DNA of 64,000 nucleotides from Gentiana macrophylla (GCA_026214975.1 CM047809.1:128513470-128577469), one strand, 5' to 3'. Numbered from the stretch's first letter, positions 23,261 through 34,129 are shown. Translations and numbers: made by a program. The notes: generated by a model from the letters alone, not told the origin.

Positions 23261-23598
23261 ATTTAATAACTATGTTTGATTAAACATTTTTTTTACTGCA
23301 CATTTCATTTTATTCGACGTTTGTCATTTAGATATTGGTTTGTTTTCGTTTTCGTTTAGTTTGATTTTATAGTCGTTTTAGTTTTTCTAAAAACTATAAT
23401 AAAAAAAACCCAAAAATAATTTTTGTATAATTATTACGTCATTTTACAAAAATATAATGTGTCGTTTTATCCGTTCATATCGAGTTAGATTAATCATTAT
23501 GAAATATCTTCAAGAAAGTAGATAGTAATAGGCACGTGAAGTAAAAAAACCAAAATACAATTTGACTTTCACCTCTGTCCTCAGTAAAAGCAGGATGA
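23261..23598 (+). other. Spacer between ORFa and the ORFb promoter-like block
   Basis: No gene. AT-rich, with TTTTAGTTTTTCTAAAAACT near 23380 as a small inverted repeat. Confidence 0.4.
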
Positions 23599-23712
23599 GG
23601 CCGGACCGGTCCGGCCTAGACTCGGCCCGAGCCGTGAAGGGAAATGGCATGACTCATTTTTTGAGTCTGTCTCGTGCATCCACGTATGTATAATTTTCTA
23701 TCTATTTAAAGG
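23599..23712 (+). promoter_or_regulatory. Perfect 18-bp palindrome and TATA-like box upstream of ORFb
   Basis: GGCCGGACCGGTCCGGCC (23599-23616) is a perfect palindrome identical in core to the LTR promoter motif. CTATTTAAAGG at about 23702-23712 could serve as a TATA box, about 90 bp before the ORFb ATG. This suggests a separate transcript for ORFb. Confidence 0.5.
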
Positions 23713-23802
23713 AGGCCAGGGAATGAGGAAAACATACCAACTCTTTCACTGTTTATCTACTTTCACCTTTGTTTTTTTTTTACTTTTTATCTAGTTTTAA
23801 AG

Positions 23803-24633
23803 ATGTCGAACCGATCATCTCCATCTGTCAATTCATACGAACCTCACACCCCGGATCATCCGGAATCTCAAGCTTCTAATGAGAATATCATTTTACACCA
23901 TCGTTTTGCGAATTCTCCAATCCAGTTGGAGAAAGGTTTAAATGTCGATAAGATTGATCAATGGGGAAAAACTATTATTCGAAGTTTTGGTTGGAAAAAA
24001 TTTGTCAGTACGCCGAGAGGAAGGATAAATGTCTCGATAGTTCAAGAATTTTATTCTGCCCTCATGACGACGTCCATGATCGATATCACTCAGATTGTTT
24101 CGGTAAGAGGAGTGGATGTTCCCTTCTCTTCATCTATTATCAACCAAATTTTTGCAATTCCACCGGTTTCAATGCAGCATTTTGAGATAACATGGGGCTT
24201 ACAAAATCCACACAATCATTTGAACAGAGTCCATGAGTCTTTCCAATGTCTGTTTCCACTTTTCGACACAAATCATGAAATGTCTACACGTGCTTTACTT
24301 CCACACCTAAAGGCGTGGAAACATTTCATTAATTCAAGGGTGTATCCTACTTGGGATTTCGGGAGCCTTAGTGATAATGAAATGCTTCTGCTGTATGCTT
24401 TGACAGTTGGTGTATTTGTCGATTGGGGAATTTTGATTCAAAGGACGGTGTTGGAGTTTGCAATCACGAGAGGTAGTAGGGGGAAACCTATGCCTAATTC
24501 TTGGTTGATTTCGCGCCTATGTACTCAGATGAGTGGAGTGGGAGAGCTGGAAACGGATGAGATTTTTCCGTCTAGAGATAGTCGAGTTGGATTATTGCCG
24601 GTTGATACACCGTGTTGTTCGTCTACGATCTAG
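23803..24633 (+). CDS. ORFb, intact plant transposon-protein-like ORF
   Basis: 276 codons from MSNRSSPSVNSYEPHTPDHP to a TAG stop, the only long element-specific gene of this element without a break. After a Ser/Pro-rich N-terminus of about 40 residues comes a helical domain homologous to ORFa: GRINVSIVQEFYSALM, VSVRGVDVPFSSSIINQIF, LKAWKHFINSRVYP, LLLYALTVGVFVDWG, SWLISRLCTQM. The start is the first ATG after the TATA-like box and 5' leader. The tail recurs in Athila copy 1 (2-181) with an excess of synonymous change. There is no signal peptide, transmembrane helix or nuclease motif. It resembles the domain annotated as putative plant transposon protein. Function unknown. Confidence 0.75.
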   Translation: MSNRSSPSVNSYEPHTPDHPESQASNENIILHHRFANSPIQLEKGLNVDKIDQWGKTIIRSFGWKKFVSTPRGRINVSIVQEFYSALMTTSMIDITQIVSVRGVDVPFSSSIINQIFAIPPVSMQHFEITWGLQNPHNHLNRVHESFQCLFPLFDTNHEMSTRALLPHLKAWKHFINSRVYPTWDFGSLSDNEMLLLYALTVGVFVDWGILIQRTVLEFAITRGSRGKPMPNSWLISRLCTQMSGVGELETDEIFPSRDSRVGLLPVDTPCCSSTI

Positions 24634-26518
24634 ATAGTTTGTTGGTGGTTTGTTTATGATGTTTAAGTTTTAATAAGTTAAATTAAGTTAAGTTTGGAGT
24701 TTTTTTTTTCTCTAGTTAGTTAAGTTTATGTTCTTTTAAGTTTGTATTAATCTATCTTGTTTAATATATATATGTCTCAGTTTTTTAAGTTTGTTTGTTA
24801 TTTAATGATATAATTAGTATACGCTTAAATTAAAATCGGAATAATAACGATAATAGATAATTTTAATTTTATTTTCCAACCTACTTATTTAATACTCATT
24901 GAACATCGGGACGATGCCACTTCATTAGTGGGGAGTAAGAGTTAGGTTAGAAAATTCATTAAAATTTTCGAAAATAGTTATAAAATTCATTAAAATTTTC
25001 GAAAATAGTTATAAATTATAAAATTATCAAAAAAATTTATTACTTATTTTCAATTTTTTTAGTAGTTAATATATAAATATGAATAAGAAATGATATAATT
25101 TGGAAGAATAAATTTTTAATTAAGTAAAGTATATTAGATATATTATAATCATATTTTATGTCTAATTTAGATTTTAATAAAGATTTTAAGTTTATATAAT
25201 TGAGTAATTAATATTAGATATTGTTTTTATGAAATTATATAAGTATGTTGATAATTATAAGTAAAATTTTTAGAATCATAATTTTTTCAATATGAATTAT
25301 GAGTTTGGAATTGGACTAGGGATGTCGATTTTTGGCACCACAAAAATATAACTATAGCCAAATAGCCTACCTAAATTTCCAATTTTTGTTCTTATGTCAG
25401 CCTTGATTAGAGTGATCAAGACCTCACTCGAAATTGTCAATTGTGATTAAATAACCAAGCTTTAGCTAATTTTGGTCTACATTTCCTTGAAAATACCGCA
25501 AGTTTGTACGTACTTATAAAAAGAGATGAAGACATAAAAGCTAAGTTTTGGTATATGCTGAGATTGGAAAAATTAGATAAGTATTAGTACATTTGATCTT
25601 ACCTCATGACACTTGCAAGATAGTCGATTTTGGTGATTAGTTCGGATATATTCTGAATTAAGAACGAAGCACCATATTTACACAGAATTAATCAAATACC
25701 AGGTATCTTCCTTATCTGTGATCGAAAAAAAAATAAAAAAAAATAAAAGAACATATCGGTTGTAGCTACCAATAATTTGAGTGAGTAGGGTATTATCACG
25801 AAATGTCCTATATCACTATGAGGTCGAAAGCTCCCGATTGCCTGATGATAGTAGTCCAGCTAGGGTATTATCTCGAAATGTCCTATTGCTGGGAATGAAG
25901 GCACAAAATGAAAAAGAAAAAAGTCGAATCATAAGATCTCAAGAATGATTACAAGTTTAAGGAAACCGGACTTGTAATTTTCGATCGAAAGAGTAGTACT
26001 CCAATCAATCTTGATGAAGCAATGCTTGTAAGTTTGATTTTCTACACACACTCACGCTTTTAGTTCTTAATCCTTGAAAAAAAAAAAAAAGATGCTATTA
26101 ATCGATGATTATTTTTTTATCAAGAATATGAAGATGTAGGTACGTACGACTTGCCTCTCTCTCTTTTTGATTTCCTTTTTTCCGATTAGCCAACATCTTG
26201 AGCCTAAACTCTATAAGCCATTTTTTTGTCGACTACCTGACCAAGTTTCCGATTCCAGGATTTCATAATAGTTGCGATTAAAAATAATTCTAATATTTTA
26301 TTTATACTTATTAAAGTATTACATGTACAATTTCATCTAAATAATATTTAATGTTTAAGTTATTTAAGTTATAATCACTTTATGTCTTCTTACGATTTAA
26401 ATTAGGATGAGTAATATATTTATAATATTGACAATATAAATTACATTAAAAATTATAATCTGATCAATTATATTATCTCTTATTAACCGCTTATTTTTGC
26501 TCGAGGACGATCAAAAGC
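24634..26518 (+). other. Long 3' untranslated region of Athila copy 2
   Basis: No coding frame. It aligns along its length with 182-2280 of copy 1. It contains a local tandem duplication of AAATTCATTAAAATTTTCGA (about 24950-25010) and paired GAAATGTCCTAT blocks near 25800 and 25875. Confidence 0.6.
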
Positions 26519-26533
26519 TAAGTGGGGAGTAGT
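26519..26533 (+). other. Polypurine tract of Athila copy 2
   Basis: TAAGTGGGGAGTAGT directly precedes LTR C; plus-strand DNA synthesis would start at its end. Confidence 0.8.
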
Positions 26534-28553
26534 TGATATACTACTTTTATATGATCAAATATACGTTATATTATTATGTTTTATCAACGAATTCTATATA
26601 AAATATATGAAATTATGGTATAAATAGTATGAAATGTTAATCTGTATAAATTAGAGTAGTTAGTAGTAAAACTTAGTAATAATAGTAAAAAGTTATCATT
26701 TTGTACCGATTTTAGTAAATCGGAGTGTCGTGTCAGATTTACGTGGGTATTTGTGGTATTTTATTGCAGATTTATAAGCCGAGACCCCGAAAATCGACAT
26801 GTTGAAGTATAATCATATCTCTGGAAGGATTTAGAGAGTGTCACGAGCTTAAATGGTCAATCGAATTGCTTAAGTGGTCAAGTGATCAATCGAAGTGGTC
26901 AAGTGGCTAATCGATTCGATTAAGTGGTAATCGAGAAATATCTTCGACAAACGAATGGCTCATCAAAACGACGTTATCTGAAGAAGTGTCCTTCACGAAA
27001 GTTGTAGATTTTCCCGAGAGCTTTCCGATGCCGCTTGAATCATGATTTTTGGAGATTCAGAACTCGAGATATGAATTTTAGAAGTTTGATAATTATATAT
27101 AAAAATTATATATCACCGCACATGCTGGTTACTTAAGGAGGTGGAGATAATCATTACACCGGACCAGTCCGGCTTGATCTCGAACCGGTCCGGCCAAGGA
27201 AGTTTCATCTATATAAAGAGCTCAATTGCAAGCGAAGCGATGTACCAATATATATAAACCATATCATATATATATATATCCTCTCCTCTTTGTTTTCTTT
27301 TTATTTCAGTAGTTTGTAAATAGGCCTTACGCCAAAAATAATAATCTCGTAGTATCGTTGTAATGCTCGGGAAATTATCGAAGTTGATGTTGTTGAAGTC
27401 GTTGTAATGTCCGGAAGAATACAACTCGATTAAACATTTGTAATCGGGTAACTTTTTTAAGTATTTATGTTTGTTTTTATCTTTTCGTTGTTATAATGTT
27501 TTTAGGCTAACTCTAATAACTAGCCAAAGTTATGTAATCGTTTTATTTCGATCTTTTCGGTAAAGGAATGTTTGTCTAATTAAAATTGATTAAAATTGAG
27601 TTAATTGAATCTTTTTCTATTCTGTAACGTATTGATAATATTCGGATTGGCGTAATTAACCAAGATGAATCGCACCATATAACCTAACGATGAACCGACC
27701 CAGAGAAGTTAGGATATGAGATAAAAGATAGAAAAGCTGGAGGGTAAAATTGGCGTGAAAAGCGTGACTACGGAATCCTATTTCCTACCGAAGCGATTTG
27801 TCTTGGGAAAGATTAATCTTATTAAAATTGTGCTCGAGATCATAATAATGTTAAAATCAACAGTTTAATTGAAACTAACACCGGAAAGTTAAATCGATCC
27901 GCCTGACAACCGGAGCCTTTTGAATAACATCGGCCGTCTGACAAATGGAATAACCTCTTTTATCCGGGTAGATTTGTACTGCACTGCTATTCGAGACTAA
28001 CCGAGATTAGCATGGGGCGATTGTGGAGATTGAAGCGATGACAATGACATATGACAATTTCATACGCTCGTGTGAAGAGGAATTGTTAACCTCAGGAGTG
28101 CACCGTTTCATTTACTCAATTGGACCTAAAATAAAAGGAAAGATCGAGCACATTCCGTTTACTGGAAAAGATCGTATAATTCAATTATATAAACTTTGGC
28201 TAGTTCTATACACTTATTTGTCTAGTTCTAAAATATATTGGTATCTATATATTTATATCTATATATATACTTTGCAATTTATGTACATCTATATATATTT
28301 ATATATCTATATATATTATATTAGAATAACTTTTAAATTACGCATTTATTTTATGTTGACTAGAATAGTAGTGATGTGTTATAAAATTGCGGTTTAGATC
28401 GAGTTAATAATGACTCTTTGGTGTTTAACCACACTTTGAAGAATTACCAAGTTCCCTGAGGATTCGACACTCTGACTCACCATACTAGCACTACAGTTTG
28501 ACCCGATACACTGTCGGTTAAGGACTGGTTTAGCACTAGAAAAGGCCACGTCA
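26534..28553 (+). repeat. LTR C, 3' LTR of Athila copy 2
   Basis: It starts TGATATACTA and ends GGCCACGTCA, then target duplication CATGT. The conserved AAAGTTGTAGA...GAGCTTTCC module is at about 26980-27085. Open frames near 27209-27424 and 28023-28397 lie inside the LTR and are not genes. Confidence 0.92.
27158..27218 (+). promoter_or_regulatory. Palindrome pair and TATA box in LTR C
   Basis: Palindrome pair at 27158-27195, then CTATATAAAG at 27209-27218, with the same spacing as in LTR B. Confidence 0.65.
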
Positions 28554-28704
28554 CATGTGTCATCTAGTTATTAGATATTATCCTCTACTAGATTCTCTCT
28601 TGGGTTGTGTGTAGTTAGTTACAACAATATGGTTGATATAAGGGTGTAGAGAATGTGTAATCCAGTCATTCTGATGAAATCATCTTTTACATAATTTCTT
28701 CACT
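28554..28704 (+). repeat. 5' LTR of copia 1, remainder
   Basis: It continues the LTR after the Athila insertion (first five bases are the duplicated CATGT) and ends TTTCTTCACT directly against the primer site. It matches 33431-33588, which carries an extra 12-bp duplication near 33450. Confidence 0.85.
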
Positions 28705-28716
28705 TGGTATCGGAGC
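28705..28716 (+). other. Primer binding site, initiator tRNA-Met
   Basis: TGGTATCGGAGC differs by one base from the standard copia primer site TGGTATCAGAGC and abuts the LTR without a spacer. Confidence 0.8.
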
Positions 28717-28721
28717 AAGGA

Positions 28722-30467
28722 ATGACGGAACCACCGCCGGCTCGATCTACTCCTCTCACCGGAACCGGAGGTGAAGGAGGTTCAGGACCATCTGCTTCCA
28801 GCCTTGGGTTATCATCATCAACTCTATCTTCAGATGTCGTTACTGGAATACTGGTGTCTGGATTACCATTGTCATCACCCTTCTTCTCCGGTAGCTCACC
28901 TTCCTATCTTGCCGGAGCTCATCCTTTTCATGCTAGTTCTTCTATGACAGGTTTGAATCTTGGATCTACTCTTCCTCCCTTCATGCAATCCTCTTTGTTC
29001 ACTCGACCTGAATCAGTAGCTCCTGTTTTCCGCTCTGCAAGTCCCACCTCACCTTTTCATCAGCCGAGTTCCATTCCGTTCACTGGTCATCTCAGTCAGC
29101 CGACCACTGTTAAGTTGACTTGAGATAATTACCTGCTATGGCGTTATACCGTGTTGCCTGTGATTAAAGGGTATAAACTTGATGGTTATTTGTTTGGTAC
29201 TATACCAAGACCACCGGAGATCCCTGGACTCCTACTGAATCCAGCTGTAGCTGAATGGGATTCAGTAGACTCTCTACTTACAGGATGGTTGCTAGGGTCA
29301 ATGACCGAACAAGCTTTGAGAGAGGTAGTTGGTTGCTCATCCTCTCATGAAATCTGGGCCACCTTAGAAGTTCTCTTCAACAATAAATCCGAATCAAGAA
29401 TGCTGGAGTATAAGAGTGCCCTTACTAAAGCTGAAAAGGGATCAAAGTCCATGGCTGACTACCTGGCCACTATGAAGTCATATAGTGATAACTTGACAGC
29501 TGCAGGATATCCCATCACTAAATCTAAGTTGATATTGGCAACTTTGGGAGGTTCAGACAAAGACTATGAAGCTGTTATTGTCAATCTAACTGCTCGGATT
29601 GGATCATTATCCTGGCAGGAGGTTCAGTCTCAACTAATTACTCATGAGAGACTCATAGCCAGGTTCAACCCTTCCTCTCAAGGGTCATTTATCAGTCCTG
29701 CTGCACATCTTGCAAGTTATACTCTGAATTCTGGAACAGGAAGAGCAAATGTGAGGCCACAGCGGCAAAACTCCTACAGAGGTAGAGGTGGAGGCTTTAG
29801 AGGAGGAAGAAATAGAGGAGGAGGAAGAAGTGGAGGCAGAAATTTAGGGAATGATAAGGTGCAATGTCAGCTTTGTGGTAAGAATGGACATACTGTGGCA
29901 ATCTGCTGGCATAGGTTTGAGACTGATTTTCAACCTCCAGATCTCAACAATGCACCAAGACCTAACCAGCCATCTGCTTATATGGAAACACCTAGCACAG
30001 TTGTTGGTCATGCCTGGTATCTGAACAGTGGGGCAACAAATCATGTAACATCAGAATTGGGTAATCTTAATCAATGTGTTGTTTATCATGGCAGTGATAC
30101 ACTAACAGTAGGAAATGGTGAACACTTGCACATTGAGCACATAGGTCACAATGTTCTACGCACACACATTGGCCCCTTCCTTCTAAACACTGTCCTTCAT
30201 GTACCAGATATTACCAGGAACTTACTTAGCCTTTCTAAGTTAATGTCTGATAATGATGTGCTTACTGAGTTTACTGATGATTTTTGTGTTGTTAAGGACA
30301 AGGTAACAAAGATGCCAATGCTCAGGGGTCAGCTCAAGGATGGACTTTATCAGATAGTGCCTCTGGATAATCAGCCATCAGAGATCTCCCTTCACTTCAA
30401 GTCATCCCAGTACCAGCAGTCAACTGTGTTTCTCAGTCAAGTATTGTCTAGGTCTAGGAATGCTTAG
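28722..30467 (+). pseudogene. copia 1 gag and protease
   Basis: The start MTEPPPARSTPL lies six bases after the primer site. One reading frame carries a Ser/Pro-rich leader, TGA at 29121-29123, the gag core (NYLLWRYTVLPVIKGYKLDG, SMTEQALREVVGCSSSHEIW, LEYKSALTKAEKGSKSM), an Arg/Gly-rich stretch, the zinc knuckle CQLCGKNGHTVAIC (about 29870) and the protease. The protease catalytic motif reads WYLNSGATNH, with AAC at 30024-30026 replacing the catalytic aspartate codon. TAG ends the segment at 30465-30467. So protease activity would be lost even if the stop codons were read through. Confidence 0.85.
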
Positions 30468-31910
30468 TCCCTAGATGTTCTAGACCCTAATAAAGATCCT
30501 AATGTGTGGCATAAGAGGTTAGGCCACCCCTCTAGCAAAGTTCTGAGTCAAATTCTGAATGATTGTAATGCTGTTATCAATGGAAAACTGTTATTTTGTG
30601 ATGCTTGCCAATTTGGCAAATCTCATGCTTTACCTCATTTACAGTCTGCTTCTCATGTTGTTGCTTTGTTTGACTTAGTTCACACTGATATCTGGGGTCC
30701 TGCTCCAGTTAAATCCACAGAAGGCCACCTGTATTATATTCACTTTATAGATGATCATACCAGATTTACTTGGATCTTTCCTTTAAAAGCCAAATCTGAA
30801 GCCTTTTCTGCTTTTACTCATTTCAAAACTCTGGTGGAAACACAGTTTAACTATAAACTTAAGTGTGTTCAATCTGATTGGGGGGGTGAATATAGAGTTT
30901 TTGAAATTTTTCTAAAGCAGCATAGTATAGCCTTTAGACATCATTGTCCTCATGATCATGCTCAAAATGGGAGAGCTGAAAGAAAGCATAGACATATTAC
31001 AGAGCTAGGATTAACCATGTTGGCTCAAGCCTCTATGCCACTTAGCTTCTGGTGGCATAGTTTTCAAGCATCTGTGTCCATTATTAATTGTCTTCCAACT
31101 CCTGTTTTGAGTCACAAATCCCCTCATGAGTGCCTTTTTAAACACAAACCAAACTATCCCTCCTTCAAAGTCTTTGGTTGTGCTGTCTATCCTTATTTGA
31201 GACCCTTCCAGACCACCAAATTCCAATACCATACAGCTCAGTGTGTCAACTTAGGTCTCAGTCCCCATTATAAAAGGTATAAGTGTCTTGATAGGTCAGG
31301 AAGAATATACATTTCCAACAATGTTAAATTTGATGAAACTAGGTTTCCTTTTTCTGATGGCTTTACCCAAGGACCATCAAAATAGATCCTATGTACACCT
31401 GATCTTTTCACTAATCCTCTTCCCTTTGGTCTGTCTCATTCAGAGGGGCACACTGAGACAACTATTGTGACTGAGCCAGATCCAGAAGAATCAGACTTGA
31501 GCTGTACTCCTGAGCAAAGGGCAAATGAAAATCAAAATTATGGTAACTATTGTAATTCTCCTTTTTCCTCTATGAGTCATAGCAGTCATCAAACTGCATC
31601 TCCTACATCAAGTCACACACCTACATCACATACTTGTTCTCCTATACCCCTTGTGTCAAGTTCACCCTCTGCAATCCACACAAATGAGTCACCATTTGTC
31701 AATGTCTCACCCAACACTGAAGTTACCACCAGCACAGAAACTGTGCTTACTACCACTGTCACACAAGACACTATCAAAACCCATCACATACAAACAAGGT
31801 CAAAAAGTGGTATATTTAAACCTAAGACTTATAGTGCATCACTGTGTAAGGTTCATACATTTCCTACTGAACCAACTAGTGTATCAGATGCTTTGGTGGA
31901 TGACAAATGA
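30468..31910 (+). pseudogene. copia 1 integrase and linker
   Basis: It continues the frame of gag after TAG. The pre-integrase zinc region is WHKRLGHPSS...CDACQFGKSH. Core catalytic residues are D in VHTDIWGPAP, D in QSDWGGEY and E in NGRAERKHRH. TAG occurs at 31383-31385, followed in the same frame by a Ser/Thr-rich linker (31467-31910) that joins integrase to reverse transcriptase and ends at TGA. The triad is complete, so only nonsense changes disable it. Confidence 0.83.
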
Positions 31911-33412
31911 AGACATGCAATGGTTGATGAGTACAAGGCATTAGTTCACAATGGAACTTGGGATTTAGTGAGGCCTACTTCAAGTCAGAATACTGTTGGG
32001 TGCAAATGGGTGTTTAAGCTGAAGCTAAATCCAGATGGAAGTATCTTGAAGCACAAGGCAAGACTAGTTGCCAAGGGGTATTCACAAAGCTATGGAATTG
32101 ATTTTACAGAGACATTTAGTCTTGTAGCTAAGCTTGCAACAATCAGAATTGTTCTGTCCATTGCAGTATCAATGCATTGGCCTATAAATCAGATAGACAT
32201 CAACAATGCCTTCTTAAATGGCCCTCTGAAGGAACCAGTTTATATGGATCAGCCAGAAGGGTTTGAAGATCCAAAGAAGCCAGGGTATGTATGCAAGCGA
32301 ATAAGGCAATCTATGGGTTAAAGTAGGCCCCAGGGCATGGTTTGAAGCCCTTAAAACTCAGTTGTTTGACTGGGGGTTTACTCAGTCTATGTGTGATATA
32401 TCTCTTTTTATGTTCAGACTTGACAGACAGATTCTGTTCGCACTAGTGTATGTTGATGACAGGAAATCCACCTAAGTTGATCCAAAAGTTCATCAAGCTT
32501 CTTAATTCAAAGTTTGCTCTAAAAGACTTAGGGCCAGTGTCACACTTCTTGGGAATGCAAGTAACCAGAAATTCAGATGGACTACATCTCACCCAGTCCT
32601 ACTATGCATCCCAGTTACTCAAGAGATGTAAGATGGAGCACCTGAACCCCTGTTCAACACCAATGGTGCCTGGAAGACAGTTGCTCTCACAGGAAGGTGA
32701 ACCATTGACAGACCCTACTGTGTACAGAAGTATCATAGGAGCATTACAGTATCTAACTCTGACAAGTCCTGATATAGCATTTGCTATGAATACCCTGAGT
32801 CAGTTTATGCAAGACCCCTACACAACACACTGGAACAGCTTGGAAAGACTGATGAGATATGTTCAGGGCACACTCAGAATGGGACTATTGTTCAGGCCTT
32901 CCAAGACACTTGAAATTCATGGCTTCTCTGATGCTATATGGGCTGTATGTCCAATAGATAGAAAATCAACTGGTGGCTACTGTGTGTACTTGGGAGATTC
33001 TCTTATATCATGGAGCTCCAAAAAGCAAACTGTTGTATCAAGATCCAGCTGTGAATCTGAATACAGATCCCTGGCAAACCTTGCAGCAGAAGTGAAGTGG
33101 AACAAGCAGCTGTTAAATGAGATGAGGTTCAGGTTGCCAAATATTCCTGTACTATGGTGTGACAACATTGGAGCAAACTCTCTAGCTCAAAACCCTGTGT
33201 ATCATGCAAGAACTAAACACATAGAGGTGGATGTTCACTTCATCAGAAACATGGTCTTGAACAAGGAACTGATGGTGTCCTATGTACCAACAAAGGATCA
33301 GATTGCAGATTGTCTGACAAAGGCCTTGCCTATTGACTCATTTACAACATTCAGGCACAAACTCAATGTGACTACTCCACATGTTCGTTTGAGAGGGGCT
33401 GTAAAAGATTAA
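31911..33412 (+). pseudogene. copia 1 reverse transcriptase and RNase H
   Basis: RT begins MVDEYKALVHNGTWDLV, then GCKWVFKLKLNPDGS, HKARLVAKGYSQ, DINNAFLNG. A frameshift near 32300 breaks the YGLKQAPRAW region. The active site reads YVDD at about 32447 and is followed by a small deletion (about 11 bases) that shifts frame. The segment 32450-33412 is open through connection and RNase H (FSDAIWAVCPIDRKSTGGY, SWSSKKQTVVSRSSCESEYR, KHIEVDVHFIR, ADCLTKALP). The stop lies inside the first bases of the 3' LTR, as in many copia elements. Confidence 0.85.
33391..33399 (+). other. Polypurine tract of copia 1
   Basis: GAGAGGGGC immediately precedes the LTR start TGTAAAAG and lies within the end of the RNase H frame. 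Confidence 0.65.
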
Positions 33413-33588
33413 GTAAAGATAAGGACAGGTGTCATGTAGTCATTAGATATTATATTAGATGTTATCCTCTACTAGATTCTCTCTTGGGTTATGTGTAGTT
33501 AGTTACAACAATATGGTTGATAGAAGGGTATAGAGAATGTGTAATCCAGTCATTCTGATGAAATCATCTTTTACATAATTTCTTCACT
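33400..33588 (+). repeat. 3' LTR of copia 1 (189 bp)
   Basis: TGTAAAAGATT to TTTCTTCACT, then GATCT. The TG...CT termini are supported by the matching 5' target duplication. Confidence 0.85.
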
Positions 33589-33593
33589 GATCT

Positions 33594-34129
33594 TGATCAA
33601 AGTAGCTCAAACTTAACTTGAATTTTAAACGATAAATACACAAACAATCAATACTCGACTCGACTACTTACAAGTAAACATATATATACATATATTCAAT
33701 TTAGTTATTATAACATTTCTAGAGTTTTTATTGATTTTGAATAATTTTTATCATGTACATGATAGAAGGGCGGAATTTTGTAATGATGGTATTGTCTTTG
33801 ATCTAGAACGTATGAGTTTTATTATCTTGATCAACTTTCTTAGGTGAAAAAAAAAAAGAAAATCAGAAAGTCTCTAACAAACTAGACCATCAAAACATAA
33901 CAACGATCGATTCATATCATTACCGAACCTCAAAAGTCGGGGCAATAAATATATGTCTTTTGGGTTCGGGCTAAACATGCTATTTTATTTTATTATTGAA
34001 GATAAATAAACTAGCTAACTATATAATTATGAATACAAACAAAATAAAGAAGTAGCTAGGCCGGTTTGCCATTTATCTTTTTGTGTAACTTCACCTCATT
34101 TCTCTTCACTGTCACCCTCTTTCTTTCTT
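33594..34129. other. Spacer between copia 1 and copia 2
   Basis: AT-rich, no gene or element recognised. A short inverted repeat ATCATGTACATGAT is near 33750. The left end of the copia 2 LTR is not resolved and may reach back to about 34108. Confidence 0.4.

Larger units (their letters stand above)
12218..28553 (+). mobile_element. Complete Athila-lineage Ty3/gypsy element, copy 2 (16.3 kb)
   Basis: Target duplication CATGT lies at 12213-12217 and 28554-28558. LTRs are 2,034 and 2,020 bp. The internal order is tRNA-Asp primer site, gag, protease, reverse transcriptase/RNase H, integrase, ORFa, ORFb, a long untranslated region and a polypurine tract. Gag (LLRACPDHGYSLD, DHACGGSLM) and protease (CDLGASINLM, LILGRPFLATGR) motifs are diagnostic of Athila. 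Gag-pol is broken by many stops and frameshifts, while ORFb is intact. Confidence 0.92.
12187..33588 (+). mobile_element. Ty1/copia element 1, interrupted by Athila copy 2
   Basis: Target duplication GATCT lies at 12182-12186 and 33589-33593. The 5' LTR is split: its first 31 bp are at 12187-12217 and the rest at 28554-28704. Then follow a tRNA-Met primer site, gag, protease, integrase, reverse transcriptase/RNase H, a purine tract and the 3' LTR at 33400-33588. Without the Athila insert it is about 5.06 kb. Short LTRs and gag motifs suggest the Ale/Retrofit lineage (tentative). Domain order integrase before reverse transcriptase proves Ty1/copia. Confidence 0.88.

Noticed and set aside
21792..24633. 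Retroviral envelope gene in the Athila element
   Set aside because: The position fits the env-like ORF of some Athila elements, but neither ORFa nor ORFb shows a signal peptide, transmembrane helix or furin-type site.
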